Assembly (NCBI GenBank): GCA_026706635.1 | Contig: JAPOYJ010000017.1 | Span: 1-58,159, forward strand | Length of the DNA stretch: 58,159 bases | Reading direction: 5' to 3' | Source of the DNA: Gemmatimonadota bacterium | GTDB taxonomy: Bacteria > Gemmatimonadota > Gemmatimonadetes > Longimicrobiales > Gaopeijiaceae | Program-made: the position numbers and the translations under genes | In this document: piece by piece, positions 18,747-27,814 of the stretch | Numbering within the stretch: the stretch's first letter is position 1 | Layout of the letters: each line of letters opens with the position of its first letter | Notes under the pieces: model-generated | Told to the model about the DNA's origin: nothing | What the model saw: the letters and a program-made list of their open reading frames with translations, nothing else | Database searches by the model: none

Positions 18747-19007
18747 CTATTCGAGCGGGGCGATCTTGCCGGGAGCCTCTTGGCGCCTGGCACGGTCCCA
18801 GGCCACCCTCAACTCCGCCTGGTGGAGCGACGCCCACTCCTTCACGATTCCCAACGCGCGCGGCGGAAGCCGACCCTCCAGCACCGTAAGATCCTCGATG
18901 CCCACGACCGCCTGCCGGCCACTGTAATCCGCATGGAAATGCGGCGGGCCGTGCTCCCGGAAGAACATGCGGATGACGATTCCATAGAAGCGGCTGACCT
19001 CGGGCAC
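18747..19007 (-). CDS. DUF4160 protein (putative toxin-antitoxin pair)
   Basis: An 86-residue protein with a GTG start. FYGIVIRMFFREHGPPHFHADY and AVVGIEDLTVLEGRLPPRAL are the DUF4160 signature. It begins 1 bp after the stop of the DUF2442 gene. DUF2442-DUF4160 pairs are widespread and are suspected toxin-antitoxin modules, without a demonstrated mechanism that I can name. Both members look intact and of usual length. Confidence 0.8.
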   Translation of the reverse strand: MPEVSRFYGIVIRMFFREHGPPHFHADYSGRQAVVGIEDLTVLEGRLPPRALGIVKEWASLHQAELRVAWDRARRQEAPGKIAPLE

Positions 19008-19008
19008 G

Positions 19009-19284
19009 TCAGCTCCCGGTGCGAAGCCCCGGAAACACCTCTTCCGCCGACTTGCCGGTCAATTGAAGGTAGAGGGAGTCAGCACAGAGCTCGATCTCGT
19101 CGTTCCACGCGATAGCCCCGTGTGGGGCGACATGGACGCCCTCGAAGACTCCGCCATGGTCCCAGGCACGGAATACACCCCGCCCCGCGAGATCCGACAG
19201 GTCGACTTCGCCCGCAGACCCATCGGAAAACCTGAGCCAGATCGTCAGCCCCCTACGTGCTTCGACCTCCAGCGCTCGGATCAT
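19009..19284 (-). CDS. DUF2442 protein (partner of DUF4160)
   Basis: A 91-residue protein. WLRFSDGSAGEVDLSDL and GAIAWNDEIELCADSLYLQL match the DUF2442 family. It is the first gene of the two-gene unit. These modules usually travel on islands and plasmids, which fits the nearby toxin-antitoxin debris. Confidence 0.8.
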   Translation of the reverse strand: MIRALEVEARRGLTIWLRFSDGSAGEVDLSDLAGRGVFRAWDHGGVFEGVHVAPHGAIAWNDEIELCADSLYLQLTGKSAEEVFPGLRTGS

Positions 19285-19440
19285 TCCTCTTGCTCCCTTC
19301 GAACATCCCGGTTGGTCGCCGTCCCTTCACGGCAAGTATGACATGACCGAGGGGAGTGTCAAGAATGGAGATCGCCCGGATCGAAGACGCGAGGCACCGT
19401 CCCCTCCCCACCACAACCCCACCAACCCACCCCACCACCC

Positions 19441-19767
19441 CATTCACCGCCCCTCCACCGGCACCTACGAAACCCCGCCCGCCCCCGGCGAGCCCGTCCG
19501 CGTATTCGAGTACACCGGTCGCTCGCCGAACGCCCGGTCGGCAACATCGGCCGCCTCGCGTCACGAACCGGCCTTTCCCGCCCGACCATGGCCGCCGCCC
19601 TCCGGCTCCTCGAGAATCTCGGCATCGTGCGCGAAGTCACCGGCCGCCAGCGCGGCCGGGTCTGCACCTACGGGCGCTACCTAGCCGTCCTGCGGAAGGG
19701 GCGGAGGATCCGCCCGGGTAGTTCAAGTCACGGCCATTGCTCCAGTCCGGAACCTTGCATAGGCTAG
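19441..19767 (+). pseudogene. Fic-family protein remnant with the catalytic core deleted
   Basis: The first part (RPSTGTYETPPAPGEPVRVF) resembles the usual N terminus of Fic proteins. It then jumps, in another frame, to VGNIGRLASRTGLSRPTM and ENLGIVREVTGRQRGRV (from 19522), the C-terminal winged helix of the same family. The HPFxxGNGR catalytic core is missing. So this is one gene with a large internal deletion rather than a stand-alone regulator. Confidence 0.55.
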
Positions 19768-19826
19768 AGCACCCTCACGACCACGGAGATACCCACCTCG
19801 CTCAGCACCGCCAGTCCCAGTCGCCG

Positions 19827-20519
19827 ATGGATACCAGGCCGGGCCGGTTCGACGACATCAGAGACGCCCCGGCCTATTCCTTCCCTGAAGCCTCCCGACA
19901 CCTCGGAGTGCCTCAGGCCACGCTCCGCTGCTGGGTGCTCGGCCGCGCGCATCAAGGAGAACCGGGACCAACGGTCTCCGAACCTCTGATCCGCGCCCCC
20001 TCTGGAAGCAGGACCAGGATTTCCTTCAACAACGTGGTGGAGGCCCATGTTCTTCGCGCCCTCCGGACGGGACGCGGAGTCAGGATGGCGGCGGTTCGCG
20101 ACGCCCTCACCTACGCCGAAAACTCTCTGGGCATCAGGCGCCTGCTCCTGCGGGACGAACTCAGCACCTCAGGCCAGGACCTCGTTCTCGAACAGCTTGG
20201 GTCACTGATCGGGCTATCGCGTTCCGGCCAAATGGCAATGCGAAAGCTCCTCGCGGCGTACCTGGAGAGAGTCGAACGAGACTACGACACCCTTCCGTTC
20301 CGGCTCTACCCGTTCCGCGCCGCATGGTCTGGGAACAAGCCGATTGTGATCGATCCCCGGATCTCCTTCGGCCGACCCACAGTGGCGGGATCGGGAGTCT
20401 CTACCGGTGCCCTGGTCGACCGAATCGACGCCGGTGAAACCGTCGAGACACTGGCGCGGGACTACGGGCTGGAGATCGCCCAGATCGAAGACGCGATCCT
20501 CTACGAAAGGGCCGCTTGA
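19827..20519 (+). CDS. DUF433 protein with MerR-like helix-turn-helix (antitoxin-like)
   Basis: A 230-residue protein from the ATG at 19827; the frame is open further upstream, but that part looks non-coding. The N-terminal half has a MerR-type fold (YSFPEASRHLGVPQATLRCW). The C-terminal half is DUF433 (IVIDPRISFGRPTVAGSGV, then TLARDYGLEIAQIEDAI), a VapB-like antitoxin domain. Such genes are normally followed by a PIN-like DUF5615 toxin; here only a stub remains. Confidence 0.7.
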   Translation: MDTRPGRFDDIRDAPAYSFPEASRHLGVPQATLRCWVLGRAHQGEPGPTVSEPLIRAPSGSRTRISFNNVVEAHVLRALRTGRGVRMAAVRDALTYAENSLGIRRLLLRDELSTSGQDLVLEQLGSLIGLSRSGQMAMRKLLAAYLERVERDYDTLPFRLYPFRAAWSGNKPIVIDPRISFGRPTVAGSGVSTGALVDRIDAGETVETLARDYGLEIAQIEDAILYERAA

Positions 20520-20548
20520 GTCGGATATTCTTCGTCGACCGCGAGGAG
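20516..20548 (+). pseudogene. Stub of a PIN-like toxin gene
   Basis: A TTG overlaps the antitoxin stop (TTGA), as in coupled toxin-antitoxin pairs. The first ten residues (LSRIFFVDRE) resemble the N terminus of PIN-like toxins partnered with DUF433. The sequence then becomes a GAGGAC-rich repeat and loses similarity. The frame happens to stay open into the next gene. Confidence 0.3.
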
Positions 20549-20758
20549 GTCTTGGACGGAGACCGCGAGGAGGACCGGGGAGAGGTGGTGGCTTCCTACC
20601 CACCGTTCCCCTCCTACGGCAATCCGAGTGCGGTTGCCGGGTCGCCTGCCGAATACAACGACCCAGCCGGTCAATTACATTGCGACATTGTCCGATCCAT
20701 ATCCACGACTCCAGGTGCGATTGGTGGAGTGGAGCGTGCCGGCAGGCAGGAGGCAGTC

Positions 20759-21997
20759 ATGAGATACCGGACCCCAATTCCGATTCTCGCCGCCCTTGCT
20801 GTCGTCGCCTGTTCATCCGACCGGGACTCCGACATGTGGAACCCGGTCAATGCGGCTGGCAGAGTGTCGCAAGCAGTCCCCATGTGGCAGATCGCCCCGG
20901 ATCCCGCCCTGACCCTCGGGCTGCTCGAAGGGCCGCCGGAGCACCTCTTCTCCCAGATTCGTGGCGCCGCCCGTCTCTCCACCGGAACGATCGTCGTGCT
21001 GGACGGCGCTTCCCGGCAGTTGCGCGCCTTCTCCCCCGACGGCACCCATCTCTGGACGGCGGGCGGGCCCGGCGAAGGCCCGGGAGAGATGCGCAACCCT
21101 ACACACCTCGAGACGCTCCCCGGCGACACCCTCCAGGTGCAGGACGGTCTCTCCAGGATTCGCTACGCCCCCGACGGTACCCTCATCACCCACGAGCGGC
21201 TTGCCACCGCGGACCTGCAGGAATTCGGCCGATACTACGCCTCCGAGTGTCCGGTCCCGAGCTTCGTTGGGGACAGGGTGATCGTGTGCACGGGCAGCGA
21301 CTTCGACCCCTCCGGCATGCCACGCGAAGCCGGGCCGTGGCGACTTGAGGACGAGCTGGCTGTACTGCCCTGGGCCCTGGACTCGATCGGCCGTCTGGGC
21401 GTGTTCCTGAAGGAGGAAGGCTGGGCGGTACCCTTCGAGGGGCTCCCGCGCCTGCCCGAGCGACTGGCGGTGCTGAGTGGCGGGATGGGGTACGCTCCCC
21501 CGCCCATGGCCCGGAAGGGGGTTTTCGCGGTGGGTGGATGGCCGCGGAAGCTGGTGGTGGCGGACAGCTGGGGAGATGTCGTGCACGCCTTCGCCCTTGG
21601 GGCCGACAGCGTGCTTCCCGGTGCCACCATCCGGGTCAGACATGCCCGTCGCCCACCCACCGCGGATGAACTCGCGGCCGCCTGGGAGGCCGTTTCGGCC
21701 CGGAGAGTGGGTTCGCCGGAGCACGTCAGGGAGCACCTCCCCGCACCCGACTCGATACCCAACATCGATCATCTCGTTGTCGACCACCCGGGCATGGTGT
21801 GGGTCGGGTCGTACCAGGCCGATACGTCCGCGACGCGAGCCTATCACGTATACGACACCGAAGGGCGGCTCCTGGCCCGGGTGGCGATGCCACCAGGCGT
21901 GGAGGTGCTCGAAATCGGGGCCGACTACGTCCTCGGGATCACCCGAGACGAACTGGAAGTCGAGCGAATCGTGCTCCACACGCTGACGCGGAGCTGA
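20759..21997 (+). CDS. Lipoprotein with six-bladed beta-propeller
   Basis: A 412-residue protein. The ATG at 20759 is preceded by AGGAGG at 6 nt. The N terminus is a lipoprotein signal (ILAALAVVAC, with the Cys as lipidation site). The rest has propeller-type repeats (GTIVVLDGASRQLRAFSPDG and WTAGGPGEGPGEM, close to the six-bladed propeller family). It is probably exported and anchored in a membrane; the ligand is unknown. The frame is open upstream to 20516, but that part belongs to the toxin stub. Confidence 0.7.
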   Translation: MRYRTPIPILAALAVVACSSDRDSDMWNPVNAAGRVSQAVPMWQIAPDPALTLGLLEGPPEHLFSQIRGAARLSTGTIVVLDGASRQLRAFSPDGTHLWTAGGPGEGPGEMRNPTHLETLPGDTLQVQDGLSRIRYAPDGTLITHERLATADLQEFGRYYASECPVPSFVGDRVIVCTGSDFDPSGMPREAGPWRLEDELAVLPWALDSIGRLGVFLKEEGWAVPFEGLPRLPERLAVLSGGMGYAPPPMARKGVFAVGGWPRKLVVADSWGDVVHAFALGADSVLPGATIRVRHARRPPTADELAAAWEAVSARRVGSPEHVREHLPAPDSIPNIDHLVVDHPGMVWVGSYQADTSATRAYHVYDTEGRLLARVAMPPGVEVLEIGADYVLGITRDELEVERIVLHTLTRS

Positions 21998-22043
21998 GGG
22001 ACGCGCATCCGGCAGACCCGCCCCGTCCCCACCTCCCCCCCCG

Positions 22044-23450
22044 TCAGCTGAAGTCCACCCCCCGGATCACGAAGACGATGATCGCCGCGACCGCGATCGG
22101 CGCCACCCAGCGGATGAAGAAGCGCCACGCGCCGTACCTGAACCAGCGCGGTTCGCTGCCGTCCATGAGCTCGCTCATCGTGTCCTTGCGGGTCATGAAC
22201 CAGCCCGCCGCCAGGGTGATGAAGAAGCCGCCCGTCGGGAGCATCCAGTTCGAGACGAAGTGGTCGGCGTTGGAGAACCAGCCCTCCTTGCCCGCGAAGA
22301 TCGTCATGGTGGAGAGGAATCCTTCGCCCGTGAAGGAGAGCGCCGCGAAGATGGTGAAGACGAAGATCGCGGCGCCCGCCCCGATCGTCGCCTTGTGGCG
22401 GGCGATTCCGCGCTGGTCGATCAGGTAGGCGGAGACCACCTCGAGGAGCGAGATCGTCGAGGTCAGCGCCGCCAGCGCCACGAGCACGTAGAAGAGCGGA
22501 CCCAGGACCACGCCGAAGGGCACCTCGCTGTAGAAGAGCTCGGGGAGCGAGATGAAGAGCATCCCGACAGTCGATCCGCTCACCTGCTCGCGCATCCCCG
22601 CCACCGAGAAGATCACCGAGAACATGATCACGGTGGCGATCAGCGCGATCAGTGTGTCGAGCCCGACGATGGCCCCGGAGGCCTTCACCACCGAGTGCCT
22701 GCGCGAGATGTACGACCCGTAGGTGATCATCGCCCCCATCCCGAGCGAGAGGGTGAAGAAGGAGTGGCCGAGGGCTTCCAGCACCGCTTCCATCGTCAGG
22801 TCGGCGAAGTTGGGGCGGAAGATGTAGCCGAGCGCCTCGCCGGCTCCGCCCATGCCCAGAGCGCTCACGAGCATGAGGAGGAGGATGCCGAAGAGGATCG
22901 GGAGGAAGATCCGGGCGATCCGCTCGATCCCCCTGCTGACGCCGAAGTAGACGACGGCGATCGTCCCGAGGCTGAACCCCAGCGAGAGCAGGAGCTGGAG
23001 GCCTGCGTTGCTCACCTGCGCACCGAAGACGTCGCCCGCCGCCAGCCCGGGCGGGTATCCGCCGAAGGTCCACCCCACCGTCTTGACGAAGTAGAAGAGC
23101 GACCACCCCGCGATGACGGTGTAGTAGCTGAGCAGGATGAACCCCGCCAGCACGCCCCAGAACCCGACCGCCCCTCCCAGCCAGCGCCCACCCGGCCACT
23201 TCGACGCGACCGCCTCCTTGAGGGCTCCCACCGCGCTCTTCTGGCTCCTCCGTCCGATGAGCAGCTCGGCGATCATGATCGGGAGACCCACCGCCGCGAT
23301 GCAGACTAGGTAGACGAGGACGAAGGCGCCGCCCTCGTTCTCCCAGGTGATGAAGGGGAACTTCCAGAGGTTGCCGAGTCCGATCGCGCTGCCGGTGGCG
23401 GCGAGGACGAGGCCTGTGTTCGAGCTCCAGTGGTCGCGGCGCTGGTTCAT
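22044..23450 (-). CDS. Sodium-dependent neurotransmitter-type symporter (SLC6/LeuT family)
   Basis: A 468-residue integral membrane protein with about 11-12 membrane segments. The first segments carry the family signature GSAIGLGNLWKFPFITWENE, where the unwound helix 1 binds sodium and substrate, and PIMIAELLIGRRSQ. It probably imports amino acids with sodium. The start codon lies 264 bp from dyad doublet copy 3, whose orientation points toward this gene. Confidence 0.9.
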   Translation of the reverse strand: MNQRRDHWSSNTGLVLAATGSAIGLGNLWKFPFITWENEGGAFVLVYLVCIAAVGLPIMIAELLIGRRSQKSAVGALKEAVASKWPGGRWLGGAVGFWGVLAGFILLSYYTVIAGWSLFYFVKTVGWTFGGYPPGLAAGDVFGAQVSNAGLQLLLSLGFSLGTIAVVYFGVSRGIERIARIFLPILFGILLLMLVSALGMGGAGEALGYIFRPNFADLTMEAVLEALGHSFFTLSLGMGAMITYGSYISRRHSVVKASGAIVGLDTLIALIATVIMFSVIFSVAGMREQVSGSTVGMLFISLPELFYSEVPFGVVLGPLFYVLVALAALTSTISLLEVVSAYLIDQRGIARHKATIGAGAAIFVFTIFAALSFTGEGFLSTMTIFAGKEGWFSNADHFVSNWMLPTGGFFITLAAGWFMTRKDTMSELMDGSEPRWFRYGAWRFFIRWVAPIAVAAIIVFVIRGVDFS

Positions 23451-23559
23451 TGACGTCCCGTTGCGTTGTGTGGTGGCGGTGTCCGGGCGAGTCCGCGCGG
23501 TCGGTCGAGTCCGCCGAGGCCAGTATAGTACGGTTCCCGCCTAAGGGCCGCCAGCGGCT

Positions 23560-23752
23560 GTAGCAGCCCGTGGACAGACCCTCCCACGGCATTCCTGCGA
23601 AACAACGCCAGTGGGCGCAGCGCGTTTCAGCCCTGCGGGGTGGCCGCTCGCGGCCTTGGGCGATTCGAGCGGCGCTGCATCTCCACTGGACCGCTACGCC
23701 CGTCTCTCCATGCTGTAATCTACGATTTACAAAGTGTAATCCATGGTTTACA
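23560..23752 (-). mobile_element. Miniature element fragment (copy B)
   Basis: It begins with the family terminal repeat GTAGCAGCCCGTGGACAGAC, then CCCTCCCACGGCATTC. A 70-bp segment not seen in the other copies follows, then the shared GGCGCTGCATCTCCACTGGA region and the dyad doublet. The other half of the element is not recognisable; the sortilin-like gene begins 50 bp later. So it is either a decayed element or one captured as an upstream region. Confidence 0.65.
23714..23752 (-). promoter_or_regulatory. TGTAA/TTACA dyad doublet, copy 3
   Basis: TGTAATCTACGATTTACA, spacer AAG, TGTAATCCATGGTTTACA. Both dyads have the T...T interior of the reverse orientation. On the minus strand an ATG lies 2 nt beyond the outer dyad, with TAGATT five bases before it; the frame ends after five codons. 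Confidence 0.75.
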
Positions 23753-23802
23753 ATGCTACGGCCGGAACCACCCCCGCTAAGCGAGAGCGCCGACCGAAGC
23801 GA

Positions 23803-26800
23803 ATGACGAAGCCCCCGCCGTTGCTCCCAGCGACGATCGCCGCGCTGGCTGTCGCGACCCTCCTGGCGCCGCCCTCGTCCGCTGTCGCGCAGTCGCGCGC
23901 CGCGGCTGCCGACGCCCCCCGCGCCGAGCCCTTCGACGAGCGCCTCTTCGGCGGACTCCGCTACCGCTACCTGGGCCCGTCCAGGGGCGGGCGCGTCACG
24001 GCGGTGGCGGGCCACACCTCCCACCCGTCCACCTTCTACATGGGGGCGACGGGCGGCGGCGTCTGGAAGACGGACGACCACGGGCAGAGCTGGAGGAACG
24101 TCTCGGACGGATACTTCGGCACGGGGTCGATCGGCGCCATCCGGGTGGCGCGGTCGAACCCCGAGGTCGTGTACGTCTCCACCGGGTCGGACGGGCTCCG
24201 GAGCAACGTCATCGTCGGCGACGGGGTGTACCGGTCGGACGACGCCGGGGCCACATGGCGGCACACCGGATTGGAGCGGACGGGCAACAGCGGCGCACTC
24301 CTCATCCACCCGACCGATCCCGAGCTGGTGTACGTGGCGGCGATCGGCAACCCCTTCGCTCCCTCGCCCGAGCGCGGCGTCTACCGCAGCCGCAACGGCG
24401 GCGAGAGGTGGGAGCTCGTCCTCTTCGTCTCGGACAGCACGGGCGCGGTGGACCTCGAGTTCGCGCCCGACGACCCCGGCACGATCTACGCAAGCATGTG
24501 GCGGGCCGAGCGCAAGCCCTGGACGATCATCTCCGGGAGCCTCGAGGACGGCATCTTCGTCTCCCGCGACGGCGGCGACAGCTGGGAGCGCGCCACCGAG
24601 GGGCTGCCGACGGGACTTCGCGGCAAGTCCGACCTGGCGGTCACCCCGGCCGACCCGGACCGCGTCTACGCGCTCTTCGAGGCCCCTGCCGACACCGGAG
24701 GCGTCTACCGGTCCGACGACCAGGGGCGCACATGGCGCCAGGTCACCGACTTCCAGCCGATTCGCAACCGGCCCTTCTACTACACCAACCTGGAGGCCCA
24801 CCCGACCGATCCCGACAGGCTCTGGGGAATGGCCGAGGGCCACTGGCTCTCCGACGACGGCGGGGAGACATGGACGGTCCAGCCCACCCCCCACGGGGAC
24901 AACCACGACCTCTGGATCAATCCCGACGACCCGCTCGTCATGATCCAGTCGAACGACGGCGGGGCCAACGTGTCGACCGACGGTGGCGCCACCTGGTCCA
25001 CCCAGCTGAACCAGCCCACCGCCGAGCTCTACCAGGTCGACGTCTCGGACGCCTTCCCCTACCGCCTCTACGCCGGGCAGCAAGACAACTCCACGATCTC
25101 GGTGCCGAGCCTGCCCGAGCGCTGGGAGCCCGGCGGCCCGGTGGGCGCCTGGGAGTCGCACGGGGGGTGCGAGACGGGCCCCGTCGTCCCGAAGCCCGGC
25201 GACCCCGACGTCGTCTACGCGAGCTGCAAGGGCCGCTTCGGGGTCTTCAACCGCCGCACCGGGCAGGAGCAGCAGTACTACGTCGGCTTCTGGAACCTCT
25301 ACGGCCACAACCCGCGCGACCTCGAGTTCCGCTTTCAGCGCACCGTCCCGGTGCACGTCTCCCCGCACGACCCCGAGCGCGTCTACCACGGCTCCCAGTA
25401 CGTGCATGTCACGACGGACGGCGGGCGGAGCTGGGAGCGGATCTCGCCGGACCTCACCGCCTTCACCCCGGAGACGCAGGTCGTGTCGGGCTCCCCGATC
25501 ACCCTCGACGTGACCGGCGAGGAGCACTTCGCGACGCTGTACGATATCCAGGAGTCGGTGCTCGAAGCCGGCGTGATCTGGGCGGGCGCCAATGACGGCC
25601 CGGTCCACCTGACCCGCGACGGGGGCGCGAGCTGGACCGAGGTGACGCCCCCGGGCATCGGTCCGCATGGGCGCGTGCAGAGCATCGAGGTCTCCCGCCA
25701 CGACCCGGCCAAGGCCTATGTGGCCATCCTGCGCTACCAGCTCGGCGACTTCGCGCCCTACGCATTTCGCACCGAGGACTACGGCGCGACGTGGACGCGG
25801 ATCACTACCGGCGGTAACGGCGTCCCGGAGGGCCACCCGGTGCGGGTCGTGCGCGAGGACCCGGTGCGCGAAGGGCTCCTCTACCTTGGCTCCGAGTTCG
25901 GGATCTTCGTCTCCTTCGATGACGGCGACAGCTGGCAGCCCTTCCAGCTCAACCTCCCCGCGACGCCGGTCACGGACATCAAGATCGTCGGAGACGACCT
26001 GGCGCTCTCGACGATGGGTCGCGGCTTCTGGATCGTCGACAACGTGGCGCCGCTGCGCGAGCTGGACCGGGCCGTGGCCGACGCCCAGGCGCACCTCTTC
26101 CAGCCTCGCGACGCCTACCGGCTTCGCTACGGTGGCGGCTACGGCGGGCGGCAGCCCCATCGGCCCGAGTATCCGCCGGCAGGCGCACAGGTCGACTACC
26201 TCCTGGCCTCGGAGCCCGACGGCCCGGTGACGCTGGAGATCCTGGATTCGGCAGGCACGCTCGTCCGCTCCTTCTCCAGCGAAGAGGCGGGGACGCAGCT
26301 GGTGCCCGCCGGACCCGGGATGCGCGAGTGGCGGATGGAACGGATCGGCACGCCCCAGCTTCCATCTTCGGCCGGGACGCACCGCTTCACCTGGGATCTG
26401 GCCCACTCCGGTCCTTGGCACGCAGACGCAGCGCGGTCCGGGGACAACGGACCCTTGGTGGCCCCTGGGGTGTACACCGCGCGACTGGCTGCGGGCGACT
26501 GGAGCGAGCTTCGCTCCTTCCAGGTCAGGCTCGATCCGCGTGTGGCCGCAGAGGGTACTGACGCCGCCGCAGTCGGGCGCCAGGTGGAGCTTGCCCTCAG
26601 GGTGCGCGATGCCCTCAGCGAGGCCCGCTTGGCCGTCCATCGGATCGGCGAGGCGCGCGAGCATGGCGGGGGGAGCCTGGCCAGCGAGGTCGAGGCTGTG
26701 GAGCGCGAGCTCGTCACCGAGTCGCGGCGATACTCCCGTCCGATGCTGGTGGACCAGCTTCGTTACCTTTACCGCAACCTCACGCGAGCCGACCAGGAGC

Positions 26801-26934
26801 CCGGACTGGACGCGGTGAATCGGTACCATCAGCTCGATCAGGCCCTGCAGGGCCACCTCCGCACGCTGGAGCGCCTGCTTCCTGCCACGGGCGCGGACGG
26901 GGCAGCGTCGGCAGAGCCGGGGACCCTCCCCTGA
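23803..26934 (+). CDS. Sortilin-like (VPS10/BNR-repeat) exported protein
   Basis: A 1043-residue protein. ATG 23803 opens a signal peptide (IAALAVATLLAPPSSAVAQS); the upstream ATG at 23743 lies within the dyad doublet. The body has many Asp-box/BNR propeller repeats (GGVWKTDDHGQSW, GVYRSDDAGATW, VSTDGGATWST), the layout of VPS10/sortilin-like glycosidase-fold proteins. The C terminus is helical (LVRSFSSEEAGTQ, later VDQLRYLYRNLTRADQE). It is probably secreted or periplasmic; the substrate is unknown. The pseudogene at 16.9-18.5 kb is a paralogue. Confidence 0.8.
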   Translation: MTKPPPLLPATIAALAVATLLAPPSSAVAQSRAAAADAPRAEPFDERLFGGLRYRYLGPSRGGRVTAVAGHTSHPSTFYMGATGGGVWKTDDHGQSWRNVSDGYFGTGSIGAIRVARSNPEVVYVSTGSDGLRSNVIVGDGVYRSDDAGATWRHTGLERTGNSGALLIHPTDPELVYVAAIGNPFAPSPERGVYRSRNGGERWELVLFVSDSTGAVDLEFAPDDPGTIYASMWRAERKPWTIISGSLEDGIFVSRDGGDSWERATEGLPTGLRGKSDLAVTPADPDRVYALFEAPADTGGVYRSDDQGRTWRQVTDFQPIRNRPFYYTNLEAHPTDPDRLWGMAEGHWLSDDGGETWTVQPTPHGDNHDLWINPDDPLVMIQSNDGGANVSTDGGATWSTQLNQPTAELYQVDVSDAFPYRLYAGQQDNSTISVPSLPERWEPGGPVGAWESHGGCETGPVVPKPGDPDVVYASCKGRFGVFNRRTGQEQQYYVGFWNLYGHNPRDLEFRFQRTVPVHVSPHDPERVYHGSQYVHVTTDGGRSWERISPDLTAFTPETQVVSGSPITLDVTGEEHFATLYDIQESVLEAGVIWAGANDGPVHLTRDGGASWTEVTPPGIGPHGRVQSIEVSRHDPAKAYVAILRYQLGDFAPYAFRTEDYGATWTRITTGGNGVPEGHPVRVVREDPVREGLLYLGSEFGIFVSFDDGDSWQPFQLNLPATPVTDIKIVGDDLALSTMGRGFWIVDNVAPLRELDRAVADAQAHLFQPRDAYRLRYGGGYGGRQPHRPEYPPAGAQVDYLLASEPDGPVTLEILDSAGTLVRSFSSEEAGTQLVPAGPGMREWRMERIGTPQLPSSAGTHRFTWDLAHSGPWHADAARSGDNGPLVAPGVYTARLAAGDWSELRSFQVRLDPRVAAEGTDAAAVGRQVELALRVRDALSEARLAVHRIGEAREHGGGSLASEVEAVERELVTESRRYSRPMLVDQLRYLYRNLTRADQEPGLDAVNRYHQLDQALQGHLRTLERLLPATGADGAASAEPGTLP

Positions 26935-26989
26935 GCAAGGTGTCTTCGGCCGTGGCGGTGTTCGACCGATTCGCTCGGAGCGAGGGCTA

Positions 26990-27766
26990 ATGGATCTTCG
27001 TTTGAACGGGAAGGTCGCCGTCGTAACCGGGGCATCTCGCGGACTGGGGTTCTTCAGCGCACGGTCTCTGGCAGCCGAGGGTGCGAGGCTCGCAATCTGC
27101 GCGCGGGGCGAGGAGGGGCTGGAGGAGGCGGCGGACGAGCTGCGCGGGCAGGGTGCGGAGGTGCTCGCCGTGCAGTGCGATATAGCTAGCGGGGGTGGGG
27201 CGAACGTGCTGATCGGTGCGGTTGCGGAGCGGTACGGTGCGCTGGATGTCCTCGTCAGCAACGTGGGTGGCAACCGGCGGGGCCGTTTCGAGGAGACAAC
27301 GGACGAGGACTGGCTGGCCGTCATCGAGCTCAATGTGCTGTCGGGCCTTCGCGCCGCCCGGCTGGCGATTCCCATGATGCGCGATCGCGGCGGCGGCTCG
27401 ATCGTCTTTGTGTCGTCCGTCTTTGGGCGGGAGAAGGGTGGTCCGGGACTCTCGATCTACAACACGACCAAGTCGGCGCTGATCTCGGCGGCTGGGATCA
27501 TGGCGCTCGAGCTCGCCGGCGACGGGATCCGCGTGAACTCCGTCGCGCCTGGCTCGATCCGGTTTCCCGGCGGCAGCTGGGACAGGAGGGTGAAGGCCGA
27601 CCCGGAGGGGATGCGGCCCTTCGTGCGGGCGAACCTCCCGCTGGGGCGCTTCGGGCGCGCCGAGGAGGTGGGGGACGTTGTGGCCTTCCTGGCCTCCGAA
27701 AGGGCGAGCCTGATCACGGGTGCCTGCATCGCCGTGGACGGGGCGCAGGGAAGGTCGCTGGTTTAG
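26990..27766 (+). CDS. SDR-family oxidoreductase
   Basis: A 258-residue classical short-chain dehydrogenase. Visible are the Rossmann motif TGASRGLGF near residue 15, the NVGGNRRG turn in place of NNAG, the catalytic YNTTK segment near residue 157, and a C-terminal SLITGACIAVDGAQG. The Ser-Tyr-Lys triad appears present (SIVFVSSVF, then Y and K). It is probably an NAD(P)-dependent 3-oxoacyl-ACP reductase-like enzyme; the substrate cannot be predicted. It lies alone between the sortilin-like gene and a dyad doublet. Confidence 0.85.
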   Translation: MDLRLNGKVAVVTGASRGLGFFSARSLAAEGARLAICARGEEGLEEAADELRGQGAEVLAVQCDIASGGGANVLIGAVAERYGALDVLVSNVGGNRRGRFEETTDEDWLAVIELNVLSGLRAARLAIPMMRDRGGGSIVFVSSVFGREKGGPGLSIYNTTKSALISAAGIMALELAGDGIRVNSVAPGSIRFPGGSWDRRVKADPEGMRPFVRANLPLGRFGRAEEVGDVVAFLASERASLITGACIAVDGAQGRSLV

Positions 27767-27773
27767 CGGTCCG

Positions 27774-27812
27774 TGTAAACCATGGATTACATACTGTAAG
27801 GCGTAGATTACA
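27774..27812 (+). promoter_or_regulatory. TGTAA/TTACA dyad doublet, copy 4
   Basis: TGTAAACCATGGATTACA, spacer TAC, TGTAAGGCGTAGATTACA. An ATG follows 2 nt later (27815) and opens the next gene. TAGATT lies five bases before that ATG, a position used by -10 boxes of leaderless transcripts. Confidence 0.75.
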
Positions 27813-27814
27813 TT

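Noticed and set aside
20674..20697. A possible tenth, decayed doublet (ATTACATTG followed by ACATTG)
   Set aside because: Only one half-site matches and the 18-3-18 layout is not kept.
21925..27375. An 1816-codon open frame on the minus strand
   Set aside because: It runs antisense to the sortilin-like gene and overlaps the SLC6 gene in another frame. Its product is Pro/Arg/His-rich with no domains; it is a product of high GC content.
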